Origin: Chloroflexi bacterium TSY | GTDB lineage: Bacteria; Chloroflexota; Anaerolineae; Caldilineales; Caldilineaceae | Reading direction: 5' to 3' | Length of the DNA: 64,000 nucleotides | NCBI GenBank assembly: GCA_019217005.1 | Contig: JAHBNG010000060.1 | Coordinates: 1-64,000 of the forward strand | Part shown: in pieces, positions 10,193-19,684 of the stretch | Position numbering within the stretch: the stretch's first letter is position 1 | Layout: each line of letters opens with the position of its first letter | The notes under the pieces: model-generated | What the model saw: the letters and a program-made list of their open reading frames with translations, nothing else | The model's database searches: none | What the model was told of the DNA's origin: nothing | Translations under genes and position numbers: made by a program

Positions 10193-10892
10193 GATATTGA
10201 TATTCAATAGTCCAAAGTCCATTATTCGTATAGGCTACAGTCAACTCATTGCATCCAGGATCCGTTGTGGTCTGCTGATATTGTTTGGCTTATTCGTTGT
10301 CGCTGGCTGTACGAATACCCAAACGAGGGATTCATCCAGTGAGCCTCAACCAACGATTTTCGGTCGCCTGAGTCAACGTTTTCAAGTCGCTGGCACTGAG
10401 GAGAAGATCGCCTACAAGCTACAGACCAACTCGTTCTTTGCTACGATTGACGGTGAAGTGCTGATGGAGCGTCCGGCCATACTCGACACGGTGGTCACAG
10501 ATCGGATAACCGGTGCCGTACGCGATGATGTAACTGTGACCATTGAGTTGTGCCACGCCGTTGACGAAGCGGTGGTTGAAGTTGGGTCTTGTGCTGCGTA
10601 CGGTGGTCCACTTTACCACCACCTATTGATAACTACTTTCCATGATGGCGTCTATCGCGCAGACGGCTTTAAATGGGACCGGGGTGGCAAGTGGGCCGGA
10701 ACGCTGACCATTACAGAGCCAGATTCAGGTGAGACGCATTCGGCAGCAATTAGCCCCAAGATTTATCCGGGACATCCTCCTTCGACGAATATGTTTGAGC
10801 TCTCCATGATTTCGTTACCGTTTATTGTGATGGGACTATGTCTGCTGGGTATTCGAGTTTTCAACAGGCGACTTGTGTTGGCGACAAGCTGA
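10185..10892 (+). CDS. Lipoprotein with Ig-like domain and C-terminal membrane segment
   Basis: 235 residues. A hydrophobic N-terminus ends in a lipobox-like VVAGC, so the protein is probably lipid-anchored. The middle part is beta-rich, with two Cys residues (ELCHAV and GSCAAY) that could form a disulfide or bind metal. A C-terminal hydrophobic helix (about 205-225) is followed by basic residues. The architecture recalls exported FixH/YtkA-like proteins, but no firm family match can be made by eye. It overlaps the membrane-protein gene upstream. Confidence 0.65.
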   Translation: MRKILIFNSPKSIIRIGYSQLIASRIRCGLLILFGLFVVAGCTNTQTRDSSSEPQPTIFGRLSQRFQVAGTEEKIAYKLQTNSFFATIDGEVLMERPAILDTVVTDRITGAVRDDVTVTIELCHAVDEAVVEVGSCAAYGGPLYHHLLITTFHDGVYRADGFKWDRGGKWAGTLTITEPDSGETHSAAISPKIYPGHPPSTNMFELSMISLPFIVMGLCLLGIRVFNRRLVLATS

Positions 10893-10901
10893 TGGTTGCT
10901 G

Positions 10902-10950
10902 GTGGATAGTGGATGGTTGTTCGTGTGGGCATAAACCATCCACTATCCAC
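10902..10950. repeat. Perfect 17-bp stem hairpin
   Basis: gtggatagtggatggtt at 10902-10918 pairs exactly with 10934-10950. It lies between two genes of the membrane/lipoprotein trio and could act as an RNA stem or REP-like element. There is no T-run after it. Confidence 0.7.
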
Positions 10951-10973
10951 TGCGAAAGCGAACGTTTGCGCAT

Positions 10974-11519
10974 ATGAATATCATTCGAATTCTGCTATGC
11001 ACCGTCGCGTCATCTTTGTTGGTGTTTGTCACCCTACCTCAATCAGCAATTGGGCACGGTGTTGTGCCAACAGATGGGTCGGCGATGATGATTCTCGAGG
11101 AATATCGTAGCGGGCCATATATTATTGAAGCATCTCAGTATAAGGCGAATGACTTTGTCGTCTTAGAAGTCCACTTGGGCTTTATCGGTGGACGGTTGCC
11201 AAAAGATACACATGTTGAAATTGCCGCGACTTCAGTGCAGGCTGGACAGTCCATAGCAAGGAAACTTCTACAATACCAAGATGCGTTTATTGCCAGGCTG
11301 CCACTCATTGATAAGGCATGGCAGGTTGCCATTACGGTCGAGGGTGAGGCAGGCAGCAGTTCAGCGGAAGCCGAGATCATGCCAGGTCGTAAGGATGTGG
11401 AACGCTCGCTGATTGTGAGTCATCTGATCTTTGGTGCGCCGTTCATTTTTGCGCTGATCGTTCTGATCGCTTATAAGCAGTTTGGCATCTTGCTGATATC
11501 GGATAATGAATATACCTGA
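10974..11519 (+). CDS. Exported FixH/YtkA-like membrane protein
   Basis: 181 residues with an N-terminal signal segment (residues 5-25), a beta-rich extracytoplasmic domain (residues 30-145) and one C-terminal transmembrane helix (about 147-170). The domain resembles YtkA/FixH-type Ig folds seen near copper or cytochrome assembly genes. This is a topology-based guess, and no metal motif is evident. It follows the lipoprotein gene after a strong hairpin, and no good ribosome site is seen before the ATG. Confidence 0.6.
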   Translation: MNIIRILLCTVASSLLVFVTLPQSAIGHGVVPTDGSAMMILEEYRSGPYIIEASQYKANDFVVLEVHLGFIGGRLPKDTHVEIAATSVQAGQSIARKLLQYQDAFIARLPLIDKAWQVAITVEGEAGSSSAEAEIMPGRKDVERSLIVSHLIFGAPFIFALIVLIAYKQFGILLISDNEYT

Positions 11520-11540
11520 ATCTACAAGCGCGACAGAGGC

Positions 11541-12200
11541 TTAAATCAGGTTGTGGTCCAGTGCATAAACAGCCGCTTGAGTCCGATCGTGCAGGCCCAA
11601 TGTACTTAGAATATTGGAAACGTGGTTTTTAACGGTGCCTTCGCTGACAAACAATTGTTTGGCGATTTCTCGATTGGTGGCACCAGTGACGATCAAACGC
11701 AACACGTCCAATTCGCGCGCGGTTAACTCATGCTCTTGCAGAGAGGACGTTTTGGTTTGGCGGCTGATAGTCCCGAAGCTACCGATTAGCTTACCGGCAA
11801 TTTCGGGTGCCAATTGGTAAATGCCGGCGTGTGCTAGCTGCAATGCTTGGGCCAAATCTTTGGCTGGGATATCCTTCAGCAAATAGCCACACGCCCCCGC
11901 TTGCAATGATTTGATGATAAAATCGTCGTCATCAAAGGTGGTTAGCATGATCACCTGACAGACAGGCCATTGACCGCTGATCTGTTCTGTGGCTGCAATG
12001 CCATCCATAATCGGCATGCGAATATCCATCAAAACAATGTCAGGGGCTAGCGTCTCAACCTGGCCAACGGCTTCCTGGCCGTTTGTGGCCGTACCCACCA
12101 CCGTTATGCCTGGCTGAATATCCAGTAAAGAGGCAATGCCGTCCCGGATAATTTGCTGGTCATCGACCACGAGGATACGAATATCTGCTTCCGTACTCAT
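11541..12200 (-). CDS. NarL/LuxR-type response regulator
   Basis: 219 residues. The receiver domain (1-125) has the acidic pocket VVDDQ, the phospho-acceptor Asp in LMDIRMP, a Thr in MLTTFD and a Lys in LLKDI. The LuxR helix-turn-helix (about 152-215) has LTARELDVLRLI and EGTVKNHVSNI. It is a DNA-binding regulator phosphorylated by the adjacent kinase, whose gene it overlaps by 4 bases. The neighbouring PadR/ABC operon or the membrane trio are possible targets, but this is not shown. Confidence 0.9.
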   Translation of the reverse strand: MSTEADIRILVVDDQQIIRDGIASLLDIQPGITVVGTATNGQEAVGQVETLAPDIVLMDIRMPIMDGIAATEQISGQWPVCQVIMLTTFDDDDFIIKSLQAGACGYLLKDIPAKDLAQALQLAHAGIYQLAPEIAGKLIGSFGTISRQTKTSSLQEHELTARELDVLRLIVTGATNREIAKQLFVSEGTVKNHVSNILSTLGLHDRTQAAVYALDHNLI

Positions 12201-13156
12201 ACCAATCCCTCCGCTGCAGGCAGCCCAGTCAACTGCGCTTTTGGGAGAGTCACGATCAGGATCGTGCCTGCTCCTGGGTTGCTCTGGATCACTAATTGAC
12301 CACCCAAAAATGCCAGTCGCTCCCGGATGCCTTCCAAGCCATAGTGGTGGCCAGAGTTAGTCGAATCTGGCATGTCCACTATCTGATCAAATCCTTTCCC
12401 ATTATCGCATAGGCGCAAACAGGCGGATTCCGAGCCAAGATTGAGATCGATTTGGACCTGACTCGCCTGGGCGTGCTTATGCACATTGGTCAATCCTTCC
12501 TGCACTGACCGATACAAAGCCATTAAGGTCGCTTTAGAATAGCCGGCCTCGTCACCTTCGATGTCTAACGTGATGGCCATCCGTCCATTGCGCCAACGAG
12601 CAGTCAGGTCGGTCAACGCAGTTGACAAGGAAAAGACCTCCTCGCTTTGACGCAAGGCTCGGACCGATTGCCGTACATCCTGCAAAGCTTCCCGGGCGGC
12701 ACGTTTGGCGTCGTGCATCGCCTGTTCGGTTGCGGCGGGATCACGCTGGCGAAAGGTCAACGCCTTTTCCAACTGGATGTTTACGCCCGCCAAATAGTGA
12801 CCGATGCTGTCGTGAATGTCCCGCGCCAAACGATTGCGTTCTTCGGCCGTGGCCAGTTCCCAGGCTTGATCAGCATAGGCCTTTAACTGCTGCCGGGATT
12901 GTTCTAATTCAACGAGCAGTTGCTGTGTCTGCATCCGGCTTGTCTCTGTCGATTTAACCAGGCCAGCCATCACGACCGACCAGATGAGTGCGAGACCAAA
13001 CACAAGCATTTGGGATACATATTCATCAAAATTGCATCCCGGGCAGCGAAAACGGTTGAAGTAGATCACAAACCAGGTAAAGTAGAGCCCCGCTAACACC
13101 ATACCGGCCCAGCGATTGAGAACGAAGTATGCCAAGAATGGCAGAAGCATATACAA
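12197..13156 (-). CDS. NarL-type sensor histidine kinase
   Basis: 319 residues. A short membrane region (residues 1-65) is followed by a coiled coil, a HisKA_3 domain with the phospho-acceptor His in RLARDIHDSIGH, and a HATPase domain (LCDNGKGFD, GLEGIRERL, GAGTILIV). The start is uncertain. The TTG at 13156 or the ATG at 13150 are possible, and the sensing region looks short. It forms an operon with the response regulator. It is divergent from padR, with about 110 bp between them holding the padR promoter. Confidence 0.85.
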   Translation of the reverse strand: MYMLLPFLAYFVLNRWAGMVLAGLYFTWFVIYFNRFRCPGCNFDEYVSQMLVFGLALIWSVVMAGLVKSTETSRMQTQQLLVELEQSRQQLKAYADQAWELATAEERNRLARDIHDSIGHYLAGVNIQLEKALTFRQRDPAATEQAMHDAKRAAREALQDVRQSVRALRQSEEVFSLSTALTDLTARWRNGRMAITLDIEGDEAGYSKATLMALYRSVQEGLTNVHKHAQASQVQIDLNLGSESACLRLCDNGKGFDQIVDMPDSTNSGHHYGLEGIRERLAFLGGQLVIQSNPGAGTILIVTLPKAQLTGLPAAEGLV

Positions 13157-13193
13157 AAAGGCGGCAAAGGCGCTGCAATCAACGCTCCCCTAC

Positions 13194-13240
13194 TTGACCA
13201 ATCCACTCACCGCGCTTACAATATATACTCGATATATATT
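13194..13240 (+). promoter_or_regulatory. padR promoter and operator site A
   Basis: TTGACC (13194-13199) and TACAAT (13217-13222) are 17 bases apart. The near-palindrome tatatactcgatatatatt (13222-13240) directly follows and overlaps the -10 box, as expected for autorepression. The same core occurs at 17558 and 18192. Confidence 0.65.
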
Positions 13241-13267
13241 ATAGCCAATAGGTGCTACTTTAAAACT

Positions 13268-13783
13268 ATGCGCTACGCGTTTCTTGCTTTACTAGCTAAA
13301 ACACCAGCCCACGGTTACGAACTGAAACAAGCCTTTGAAGCGACATTTGGCGATGTCTGGCCGCAACTTAACTTTGGCCAGATATATACGACGTTGTCAC
13401 GTCTGGAACGAGATGGCCTTGTGGAAGGCAAGCAGGCCGACGATTCGGATCGCCGCAACAAACGGATCTATGAACTGACTCCTGACGGACATAAGGCGCT
13501 ACAAGCGTGGGTCGAGGAATCCGTTGCTAATCCCCAACTCAAGAACGAGTTTTTCATGAAGCTGATCCTGGCCCAGCTTGCTGATATTGCCAATCCTCTC
13601 TCTCTTATTGAACAACAGCGAAAGGCAAACCTGCAAGCGTTAAGCGATCTCAACAGGTTGTCGTTACAGCAGAACGGCAATCAGGACACGGTCACGAACC
13701 TGCTTATTGAAGGGGCGGCCTTGCACCTGGAGGCCGACTTGAAGTGGCTGGAATTATGTGAGGAAAAGCTGACAGGTTCGTAA
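13268..13783 (+). CDS. PadR family transcriptional regulator
   Basis: 171 residues. The winged helix (residues 1-90) shows the PadR signature HGYELKQAF, then YTTLSRLERDGLV and ELTPDGHKAL. The C-terminal helices (residues 95-165) form the dimerisation or effector part. Such proteins usually repress exporter genes and release DNA on binding a drug or phenolic compound. The ABC ATPase and permease genes downstream fit that role, as does the operator overlapping its own promoter. The ribosome site is weak. Confidence 0.88.
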   Translation: MRYAFLALLAKTPAHGYELKQAFEATFGDVWPQLNFGQIYTTLSRLERDGLVEGKQADDSDRRNKRIYELTPDGHKALQAWVEESVANPQLKNEFFMKLILAQLADIANPLSLIEQQRKANLQALSDLNRLSLQQNGNQDTVTNLLIEGAALHLEADLKWLELCEEKLTGS

Positions 13784-13920
13784 TTGGTTGCTATTGAAGC
13801 TACCCTCATCCTTCGACATGCCCAGGAACCGACCAGAAAATGGGACGCAGATGAACGCAGGTTTGTAACCGACAACCAATTCACAGCAGACAATCACCGT
13901 ATCTATACTGGAATGAACTT

Positions 13921-14002
13921 GAAAACGGGAGTTCTGAGATTGGGGATCAGGAACAGCAGTCCTCTGTCCCGAATCCCCTGTCCCTCTAAAACTCCCGCTT
14001 TC
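13921..14002. repeat. Intergenic inverted repeat between padR and the ABC gene
   Basis: gaaaacgggagtt (13921-13933) pairs with aactcccgctttc (13990-14002), 12 of 13 bases. The loop contains a low-complexity ggggatcagg/aatcccctgtcc stretch resembling dispersed repeat DNA. Confidence 0.45.
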
Positions 14003-14055
14003 AACCTGATTTGAGTATAATTACCAATTAGAACCCAATTCCCAATCATCAAATC

Positions 14056-14793
14056 ATGGAACCAATTCTGGAAGCAAAAGAGCTAACCAAAGTTTACGAT
14101 TCTGAAGGTGGATCCGTGCAAGCTTTGCGGGGGATCGATCTCGCCATCTTGCCTGGTGAATTTGTAGCTGTCATGGGATCCAGCGGATGTGGCAAATCCA
14201 CTCTGCTCCATCTTCTCGGTGGCTTGGATAGACCGACCACGGGGGAAATCTATCTGGTGGGTGACCGTATCGACACGCTGAACGAAACCCAACGGGCTGT
14301 GCTGCGCCGCCGTCAGATCGGTGTTGTTTTTCAGTTCTTCAACTTGATCGGCAATCTAACAGCAGCAGACAATATCGAACTGCCTGCGTTGGTGGCTGGT
14401 TTCTCTGCGAAAGAGGCACGCCGCAAACGCGAGACGTTATTGGACGAGTTGGGGATTGCAGACAAGGCCGACACCGTACCGTCCAAACTGTCTGGTGGCG
14501 AACAGCAGCGGGTTGCCCTGGCACGTGCGCTGATCAACCGCCCGGCCGTGCTCCTAGCCGATGAGCCAACCGGCAACCTCAACACGCTGATTGCCAATGA
14601 TGTACTAAAGTTGCTCCAAGAGTACAACAGTCAAGGTCAGACGATCCTGATGGTGACTCACAATGCACGGGTAGCCAGTATTGCCGACCGCGTAATCTAT
14701 TTACGAGATGGTCAGATCCGAGATGAGACGCAACTAGAACAAAAGCAGGACACCCGTTCGGTGCTTTCTCGCCTCATTCAATTAGAAGCATAG
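14056..14793 (+). CDS. ABC transporter ATP-binding protein (LolD/MacB type)
   Basis: 245 residues. Walker A is GSSGCGKST, the Q-loop is VFQFFNL, the signature is [15 protein letters not shown] and Walker B is VLLADEP, followed by GNLNT. These fit the LolD/FtsE/MacB class, which works with FtsX-like permeases. The permease gene follows at 14962. The pair probably exports a lipid, peptide or drug and is likely controlled by PadR upstream. Confidence 0.9.
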   Translation: MEPILEAKELTKVYDSEGGSVQALRGIDLAILPGEFVAVMGSSGCGKSTLLHLLGGLDRPTTGEIYLVGDRIDTLNETQRAVLRRRQIGVVFQFFNLIGNLTAADNIELPALVAGFSAKEARRKRETLLDELGIADKADTVPSKLSGGEQQRVALARALINRPAVLLADEPTGNLNTLIANDVLKLLQEYNSQGQTILMVTHNARVASIADRVIYLRDGQIRDETQLEQKQDTRSVLSRLIQLEA

Positions 14794-14845
14794 TATCTTA
14801 TCAACCAATTTCTTGCACGACGGACAAGAAGTCGCAGAACGTGAC

Positions 14846-14884
14846 GAGATGACAAGATGAACGACCCATTCATCTTGTCATCTC
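14846..14884. repeat. Perfect 16-bp stem hairpin between ATPase and permease genes
   Basis: gagatgacaagatgaa (14846-14861) pairs exactly with 14869-14884 around a 7-base loop. The motif cattcatctt is repeated just downstream. It could adjust the relative expression of the two ABC genes. Confidence 0.7.
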
Positions 14885-14961
14885 ATTCATCTTAGTTATC
14901 TTGCTTTTGGTTCTGGCTTGGTAGCGAAGCGGCCTTGTCCAGGTTAGGAGTTATGTAAATC

Positions 14962-17319
14962 GTGCTGCGTGCACTCTTTCGCCAAGCGATGGCTGACCTG
15001 CGCCACCGCCGTCTCTATACCACTCAGCTTTTCGTTGTCGTCCTATTGTCGGCTTTTGCCATCACCTTTACCGTGGGCATACGGCAGGGTGCGCAGCGCG
15101 TCTGGCAGCATGCCTTTGTCGCCACCAATGGTGCCCACTCATTCTACATGACCAATGCCGAAAATGTAGACCTCGCGCCAATCACTCAATTGGATGACGT
15201 GGTCGAGTTTGCAGGCCCCTACCCCATGCTAGAAACGTTTCCTCTGGCTCAAGATCCACAAAAAATAGATTTACAGTTATTGGGTCTATCGTCTGATCCA
15301 CCTGCAGTCAATCGTCCGTTGGTGGTCGAAGGTCGCTGGCTGGCCGAAGATGGTATGGAGCCACAGGATGGCAACGGCGGCGATGCCGGTGCGATTGCTG
15401 GCGAAATTGTACTGGACGTCAACTTTGCGCGTACGCTGGACATTGAAGTGGGCACGTCTGTCGATCTGTTGACCGACCAGGGGCAGGTGACGCTACATGT
15501 CGTCGGGCTGGTCATCAATACGAGTTGGGCTTATCCCGTTATGTCTCTGACCGCAGCCTACGTATTGCCCTCGACATTGCTAAAAATTGAACCAGACCAA
15601 CAAGCGTGGCGCTCGATTTTGTACGTTCGCCTAGCCAACCCCAACGTTGTCGGGAAGGTCAATGAGCAGGCTAGCAATCTGTTTACAGAAGGAGCCATAT
15701 CCTATGACTTTGATTGGCAGCGTGTGCAATTCTTTGTGCTTACCTGGAGCAGCATAGCTGGGCTAAGCTTGAGCATACTCGGCCTGTTTATCATCCTGGC
15801 CGGCGGGCTGATCATCGCTAACGTCACGAGTGCCATCGTGTTGGCACAGGTTCGTGAAATTGGTCTACTCAAGGCCATCGGCTTTACGCCAAGACAGGTG
15901 ACGGCCCTCTTTCTGCTGGAAAATCTGATGGTCGGGCTGATTGCGACACTGGTGGGGCTGCTGTTGGGCATATTCATCAGTTCCAATTTCCTAATGCCCA
16001 CACTACTGCACCGGGCCGCGATCTTGCTGGACGTGCCAGGACCTGTAACGTTCTCGCCCCTCTGGTCATTTGCAATCTTGCTGGCTATTGAATCTATCGT
16101 GGCGTTCTTCACGCTGTTACCGGCCTGGCGAGCGGGGCAAACAGGTACGCTGGACGCCATCACAACCCGCGTTACCCAGGCGCAGCGTCAACCTTCACGG
16201 CTGACTTGGTTAGCAGATCGACTGCTGTTGCCAATTGCAGTATCGCTCGGTCTTAAAGACACCTTCGTTCGCCCCTGGCGGGCATGGTTCACTGTCATCA
16301 GCCTGATGTTGGTAGTGAGCATTGTCACGGCAGTTGTTATTTCTGTGGATACCATCAGCGAGCAATACAACCGCGCCTTCTACATCGAGCCCGGGACGCT
16401 TGCGGATGCAGCCGTACGCCAGATTCTGGATCAGAGACCGGAAATCGATGGATATTTGGCCAACAAGATGACCATGGCCCAGGTAGTTGGTCAGAATAGT
16501 CAAATTCTAGCCACTGCACTTGATGGTCCAACTGATCAATTTCCATACCTGATACCGAAAGAAGGACGTCGTTTTGCCGCACCAGGCGAGGCTATGTTGA
16601 CGCGCCGAGCGTTGAATCGATTGGGACTGAATATTGGCGATACGTTACCTTTAGTGATTGATGACGAAGCGCTCGACTTGCAGATTGTTGGACGCCATGT
16701 AGATTTCCGAAATGATGGCATGATCACCGTTTTCAGTTTGGAGACGCTGCGTCAGGGGGTCGATCCTGTCGCTGAACCTACGGAGTATCAGTTCAAGTTG
16801 GCACCTGGTGCAGACTTTGCGGATCTGCAGGCTGTGCTGCTGCGGGAATCAGACGGTCAGTTTGGCGTCGGCAATCCTGTGAGCAGAGACATAGTAGAAG
16901 CAATTCGACTGCAGACAATGGTTAATCTTGTCAGTGGGGCACTGCTGATGATCGTGCTGCTCAACTTGCTCACCACGATCATCTTGAGCGTACAGGAACG
17001 TATCCACGATTTCGGCATTCTTAAGGCCATTGGGCTGACCCCGCGCCAGATTGCGTTGAGTGTAGCGTCCAGCATGAGTCTGTTGGCATTGTTAGCCGTA
17101 CCCACCGGTATTGTGGTGGGCATCATCGTCACCCGGGTGTTATGGGGGGTAATCGGCCAACTGACCCAGGACGATACCTCAGCCATCACGACGGTGGTCA
17201 ATTGGGGCACGCTAGCGTTGTTGCTGCCAGGGACGATCTTGTTGGCCGTGTTGAGCAGCATCATTCCTGCACGGCAGGCGGCCAAGTTGCCCGTATCTGA
17301 GGCGTTGCGGTACGAATAA
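14962..17319 (+). CDS. FtsX-like ABC transporter permease (MacB type)
   Basis: 785 residues with two FtsX-like halves. One N-terminal membrane helix is followed by an extracytoplasmic domain (residues 45-255), then three helices (about 260-400). A fourth anchor near 440-460 leads to a second periplasmic domain, then the last three helices (about 650-775). The motif EIGLLKAIGFTPRQV and its copy DFGILKAIGLTPRQI mark both halves. The start is GTG at 14962, with AGGAG about 12 bases upstream. It pairs with the ATPase gene at 14056. Confidence 0.9.
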   Translation: MLRALFRQAMADLRHRRLYTTQLFVVVLLSAFAITFTVGIRQGAQRVWQHAFVATNGAHSFYMTNAENVDLAPITQLDDVVEFAGPYPMLETFPLAQDPQKIDLQLLGLSSDPPAVNRPLVVEGRWLAEDGMEPQDGNGGDAGAIAGEIVLDVNFARTLDIEVGTSVDLLTDQGQVTLHVVGLVINTSWAYPVMSLTAAYVLPSTLLKIEPDQQAWRSILYVRLANPNVVGKVNEQASNLFTEGAISYDFDWQRVQFFVLTWSSIAGLSLSILGLFIILAGGLIIANVTSAIVLAQVREIGLLKAIGFTPRQVTALFLLENLMVGLIATLVGLLLGIFISSNFLMPTLLHRAAILLDVPGPVTFSPLWSFAILLAIESIVAFFTLLPAWRAGQTGTLDAITTRVTQAQRQPSRLTWLADRLLLPIAVSLGLKDTFVRPWRAWFTVISLMLVVSIVTAVVISVDTISEQYNRAFYIEPGTLADAAVRQILDQRPEIDGYLANKMTMAQVVGQNSQILATALDGPTDQFPYLIPKEGRRFAAPGEAMLTRRALNRLGLNIGDTLPLVIDDEALDLQIVGRHVDFRNDGMITVFSLETLRQGVDPVAEPTEYQFKLAPGADFADLQAVLLRESDGQFGVGNPVSRDIVEAIRLQTMVNLVSGALLMIVLLNLLTTIILSVQERIHDFGILKAIGLTPRQIALSVASSMSLLALLAVPTGIVVGIIVTRVLWGVIGQLTQDDTSAITTVVNWGTLALLLPGTILLAVLSSIIPARQAAKLPVSEALRYE

Positions 17320-17346
17320 CAAGAGCAGTGGCTGTCCGTATACTGA

Positions 17347-17399
17347 CCCAGAAAAGTTTTGTCTTGGCTTGGGAAGACGTGGTACAGAACTTTTCTGGG
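17347..17399. repeat. Inverted repeat related to the 81-bp repeat family
   Basis: cccagaaaagtt (17347-17358) pairs with aacttttctggg (17388-17399). The CAGAACTTTTC half resembles an end of the 81-bp repeat at 8734 and 32478. It lies in about 1 kb between 17320 and 18320 that holds no intact gene. Confidence 0.5.
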
Positions 17400-17519
17400 G
17401 AGCTATAAGTGATAGTCCGTCAGCATCTTCAAGATTCTCAAGCTACAAGCTGCTCCGATACGGATCCTGCCACTTATCCCGCAGCCACGACCAATAATAA
17501 AGAATATTCACTTTGCCCC

Positions 17520-17576
17520 TTGACAAAATAGAAATTTATGGTAATATATATCTAGTATATATACTCGATATGCATT
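17520..17576 (+). promoter_or_regulatory. Promoter with PadR-type operator site B
   Basis: TTGACA (17520-17525) and TAATAT (17542-17547) are 16 bases apart. The operator-like tatatactcgatatgcatt (17558-17576) follows directly. The gene once served is probably the LuxR relic downstream. Confidence 0.55.
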
Positions 17577-17658
17577 CTCTCGGAAGGAATTCAAACGGAT
17601 AAGCCACTATCAACAGAACGATTTGGTGCGGATATACCTGTCACTCGATGCTTAACCA

Positions 17659-18155
17659 TCAACTATGGGTAGGGGCACTGAGCGAAGGTGAATTTGAGGT
17701 CTTGCGACTGATCGATGGGGGTCTGTCGGATTGAAAAAAGCTATCAGCCATCAGCTGGAATCGGGCCTTGTCTCGCTGCTGATTTTTATACTTTCCTATA
17801 CTCAGTAGATCCAAATTTGGCGTTTTTGGCTATTTTCAGTCGAGATTGCAGGGATTTTGGAGTCATTTATTCAGATTTCGGTTACAGAAAACAACCTATT
17901 TCATATCTGAAAATCGCCCAAATCTAACGCAAAAACTAGATATCGACCGGCAAATTTGTATTTATGTCAACTGTTTAGCCAGAATTCTCTCTCAAAACCT
18001 GAAATTTGGATCTACTGATACTACGAGAAATTTCGGATCAGTTCGTGACTGCAATTGGTACTGTCAAACGACATATCAGCAACATCTTCGGTAAGTTGGG
18101 TGTGCAAAGCCGCATACAGGCCGTTGCGCGTGCCAGACAGTTCAATCTGCAGTAA
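17659..18155 (+). pseudogene. LuxR-type regulator relic split by a MITE
   Basis: Fragments of one LuxR helix-turn-helix remain. LSEGEFEVLRLIDGGLSD lies before position 17733. REISDQFVTAIGTVKRHISN through ARQFNLQ lies at 18024-18152, ending in TAA. Between them lie about 70 bases of unrelated sequence and the 215-bp MITE. Only the C-terminal DNA-binding part can be seen, and the remainder of the gene is gone. Confidence 0.65.
17803..18017 (+). mobile_element. 215-bp MITE, copy 1
   Basis: Terminal inverted repeats cagtagatccaaattt mark both ends. The 5-bp target duplication atact lies at 17798-17802 and 18018-18022. A second, inverted copy of identical length lies at 32939-33153. There is no coding capacity, so it must be mobilised in trans. 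Confidence 0.9.
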
Positions 18156-18191
18156 TTATAGTGTCAGCCCGGGTGTTTTTTCTCCGCCTAA

Positions 18192-18210
18192 TGTATACTC
18201 GATATATATT
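18192..18210 (+). promoter_or_regulatory. PadR-type operator site C
   Basis: tgtatactcgatatatatt shares the TATACTCGATAT core with the padR operator. It lies about 110 bases before the DUF2306-like gene at 18321, suggesting shared control. Confidence 0.5.
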
Positions 18211-18320
18211 CGGGGTATGGACAACTGCAGGATTCATAGGATGGAACATGATGAACCCTTGATTGATAACTTTCGAATTAGGCTACTTGACATATAACTG
18301 ATATTCAATGGGAGGAATTT

Positions 18321-18782
18321 ATGAGCACACTAGGACTTGTCCATACAGTACTTGCATTGATGGCTCTCGGGTTGGGTGCGCTTGTTCTGGCGCGGTCCAA
18401 GAGCGGTCGCTGGCACCGTTCGCTTGGACACCTTTACTTTGGCTTGATGGTGGCGATGAATATGACGGGCCTGTTTATGACTCAGCTTTTTGGGGGATTT
18501 GGCCCCTTTCACTGGATGGCCGTCGCCACGTTGATTATCTTGGCGGCCGGAATTTCGACCGTTCTCCTGCGCTGGCCGGCCAAGGGATGGCGCAAGCTCC
18601 ACGGTCATTTTATGGCCGCCTCCTATGTCGCGCTGGTGGCCGGGGCGGGGGCAGAAGTCGGAAGTCGGCTACCCGGCGTGCCCAGGGGCATGGGTATCAT
18701 CGTCCCATCTGTCCTGATCGTCGCCATCGGTATTTATCTGATCATTACTCGGATCGAGCCAACTCAACCCAAGACAGTTTAG
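18321..18782 (+). CDS. Small DUF2306-type membrane protein
   Basis: 153 residues with four to five hydrophobic helices. Conserved His residues lie in WHRSLGHLYF and WRKLHGHFMAASY, as in DUF2306 membrane proteins. It is a distant relative of the protein at 4327. GGAGG precedes the ATG. The PadR-type operator upstream suggests control together with the exporter operon. Function is unknown. Confidence 0.8.
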   Translation: MSTLGLVHTVLALMALGLGALVLARSKSGRWHRSLGHLYFGLMVAMNMTGLFMTQLFGGFGPFHWMAVATLIILAAGISTVLLRWPAKGWRKLHGHFMAASYVALVAGAGAEVGSRLPGVPRGMGIIVPSVLIVAIGIYLIITRIEPTQPKTV

Positions 18783-18990
18783 CGAACAAAAAGTGTATTC
18801 ACAGCAGAGTAAAGATGAAACTTTCAAGTTATTTTGGATAGAAAATCGTTCAGATGATTCATCCCTACGCAAACATCTCAGTATCAGTAGACCGCAATAC
18901 ACAATTTTACCAGTCAGATGTGACTTTGGACTTTGGACTGACGACTGCGGACTACTGAGTATACGATTCACAACACAAGGAGCATAACTG

Positions 18991-19533
18991 ATGAAACAAC
19001 GAATCTACCTATTTATTACCACTATAACAGCACTGGCACTCTTAGTTAGCGCATGCCAACCAATCATGGATATTGCCAGCGCGGAGGCTACTTCAGTGAG
19101 CACTTTAGAGGCCAACAAAGCGTTGATTCGGCGCTTTGTAAAAGAGGGCAAGAACCGCGAAAATCCAGCCGCCGTCAGAGAGATCTTTTCGCCCGACTAT
19201 CAGCACCACTTCCATATGCCAGGTGAAGAGATACCGCCTGGTCTGGCTGGCCCCGCCCGCATTGGTGAAATTTTCGGCACAGCCTTTCCCGAGATTGAAG
19301 TCACAATCGAAATCTTGATTGCCGAGGGCGACTATGTACTGGAGCGCAGCAACGTGACGGCTTTGAACGGCGGCCCCTTCCTGAATATTCCTGCGACGAA
19401 CCAGACTGTGACCTGGACCGAGAATCATCTCTATCGCATCGTCGATGGGCTGATTGTGGAGCATTGGCCCGAAGCCGATATGGCGGGTCTACTCGAGCAG
19501 GTAGGAGCCTTGTCAGCGATAACAGGAGAGTAG
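18991..19533 (+). CDS. SnoaL-like (ester cyclase) lipoprotein
   Basis: 180 residues. The signal peptide ends in the lipobox LLVSAC. The mature part (residues 38-175) is a SnoaL/NTF2-like cone fold: ANKALIRRFVKEG, then FSPDYQHHFHMPG and a final GLIVEHWPEADMAG. Members act as polyketide cyclases or as small-ligand binders. The substrate is unknown. A good AGGAG ribosome site is present. Confidence 0.85.
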   Translation: MKQRIYLFITTITALALLVSACQPIMDIASAEATSVSTLEANKALIRRFVKEGKNRENPAAVREIFSPDYQHHFHMPGEEIPPGLAGPARIGEIFGTAFPEIEVTIEILIAEGDYVLERSNVTALNGGPFLNIPATNQTVTWTENHLYRIVDGLIVEHWPEADMAGLLEQVGALSAITGE

Positions 19534-19684
19534 CCGAATCACACCAAATCGTTCAGGCTGGGCAGTTTCCAGAACTAGCCCAGTCTCTTGCAGCTAAAGG
19601 ATGCAATTTATGGAAGCCCAAGGTAGGACTATATTTGAGGTCTCAAGAGAAATCAAGTTTTACGGCATAGCTAAGGGGACAAGC

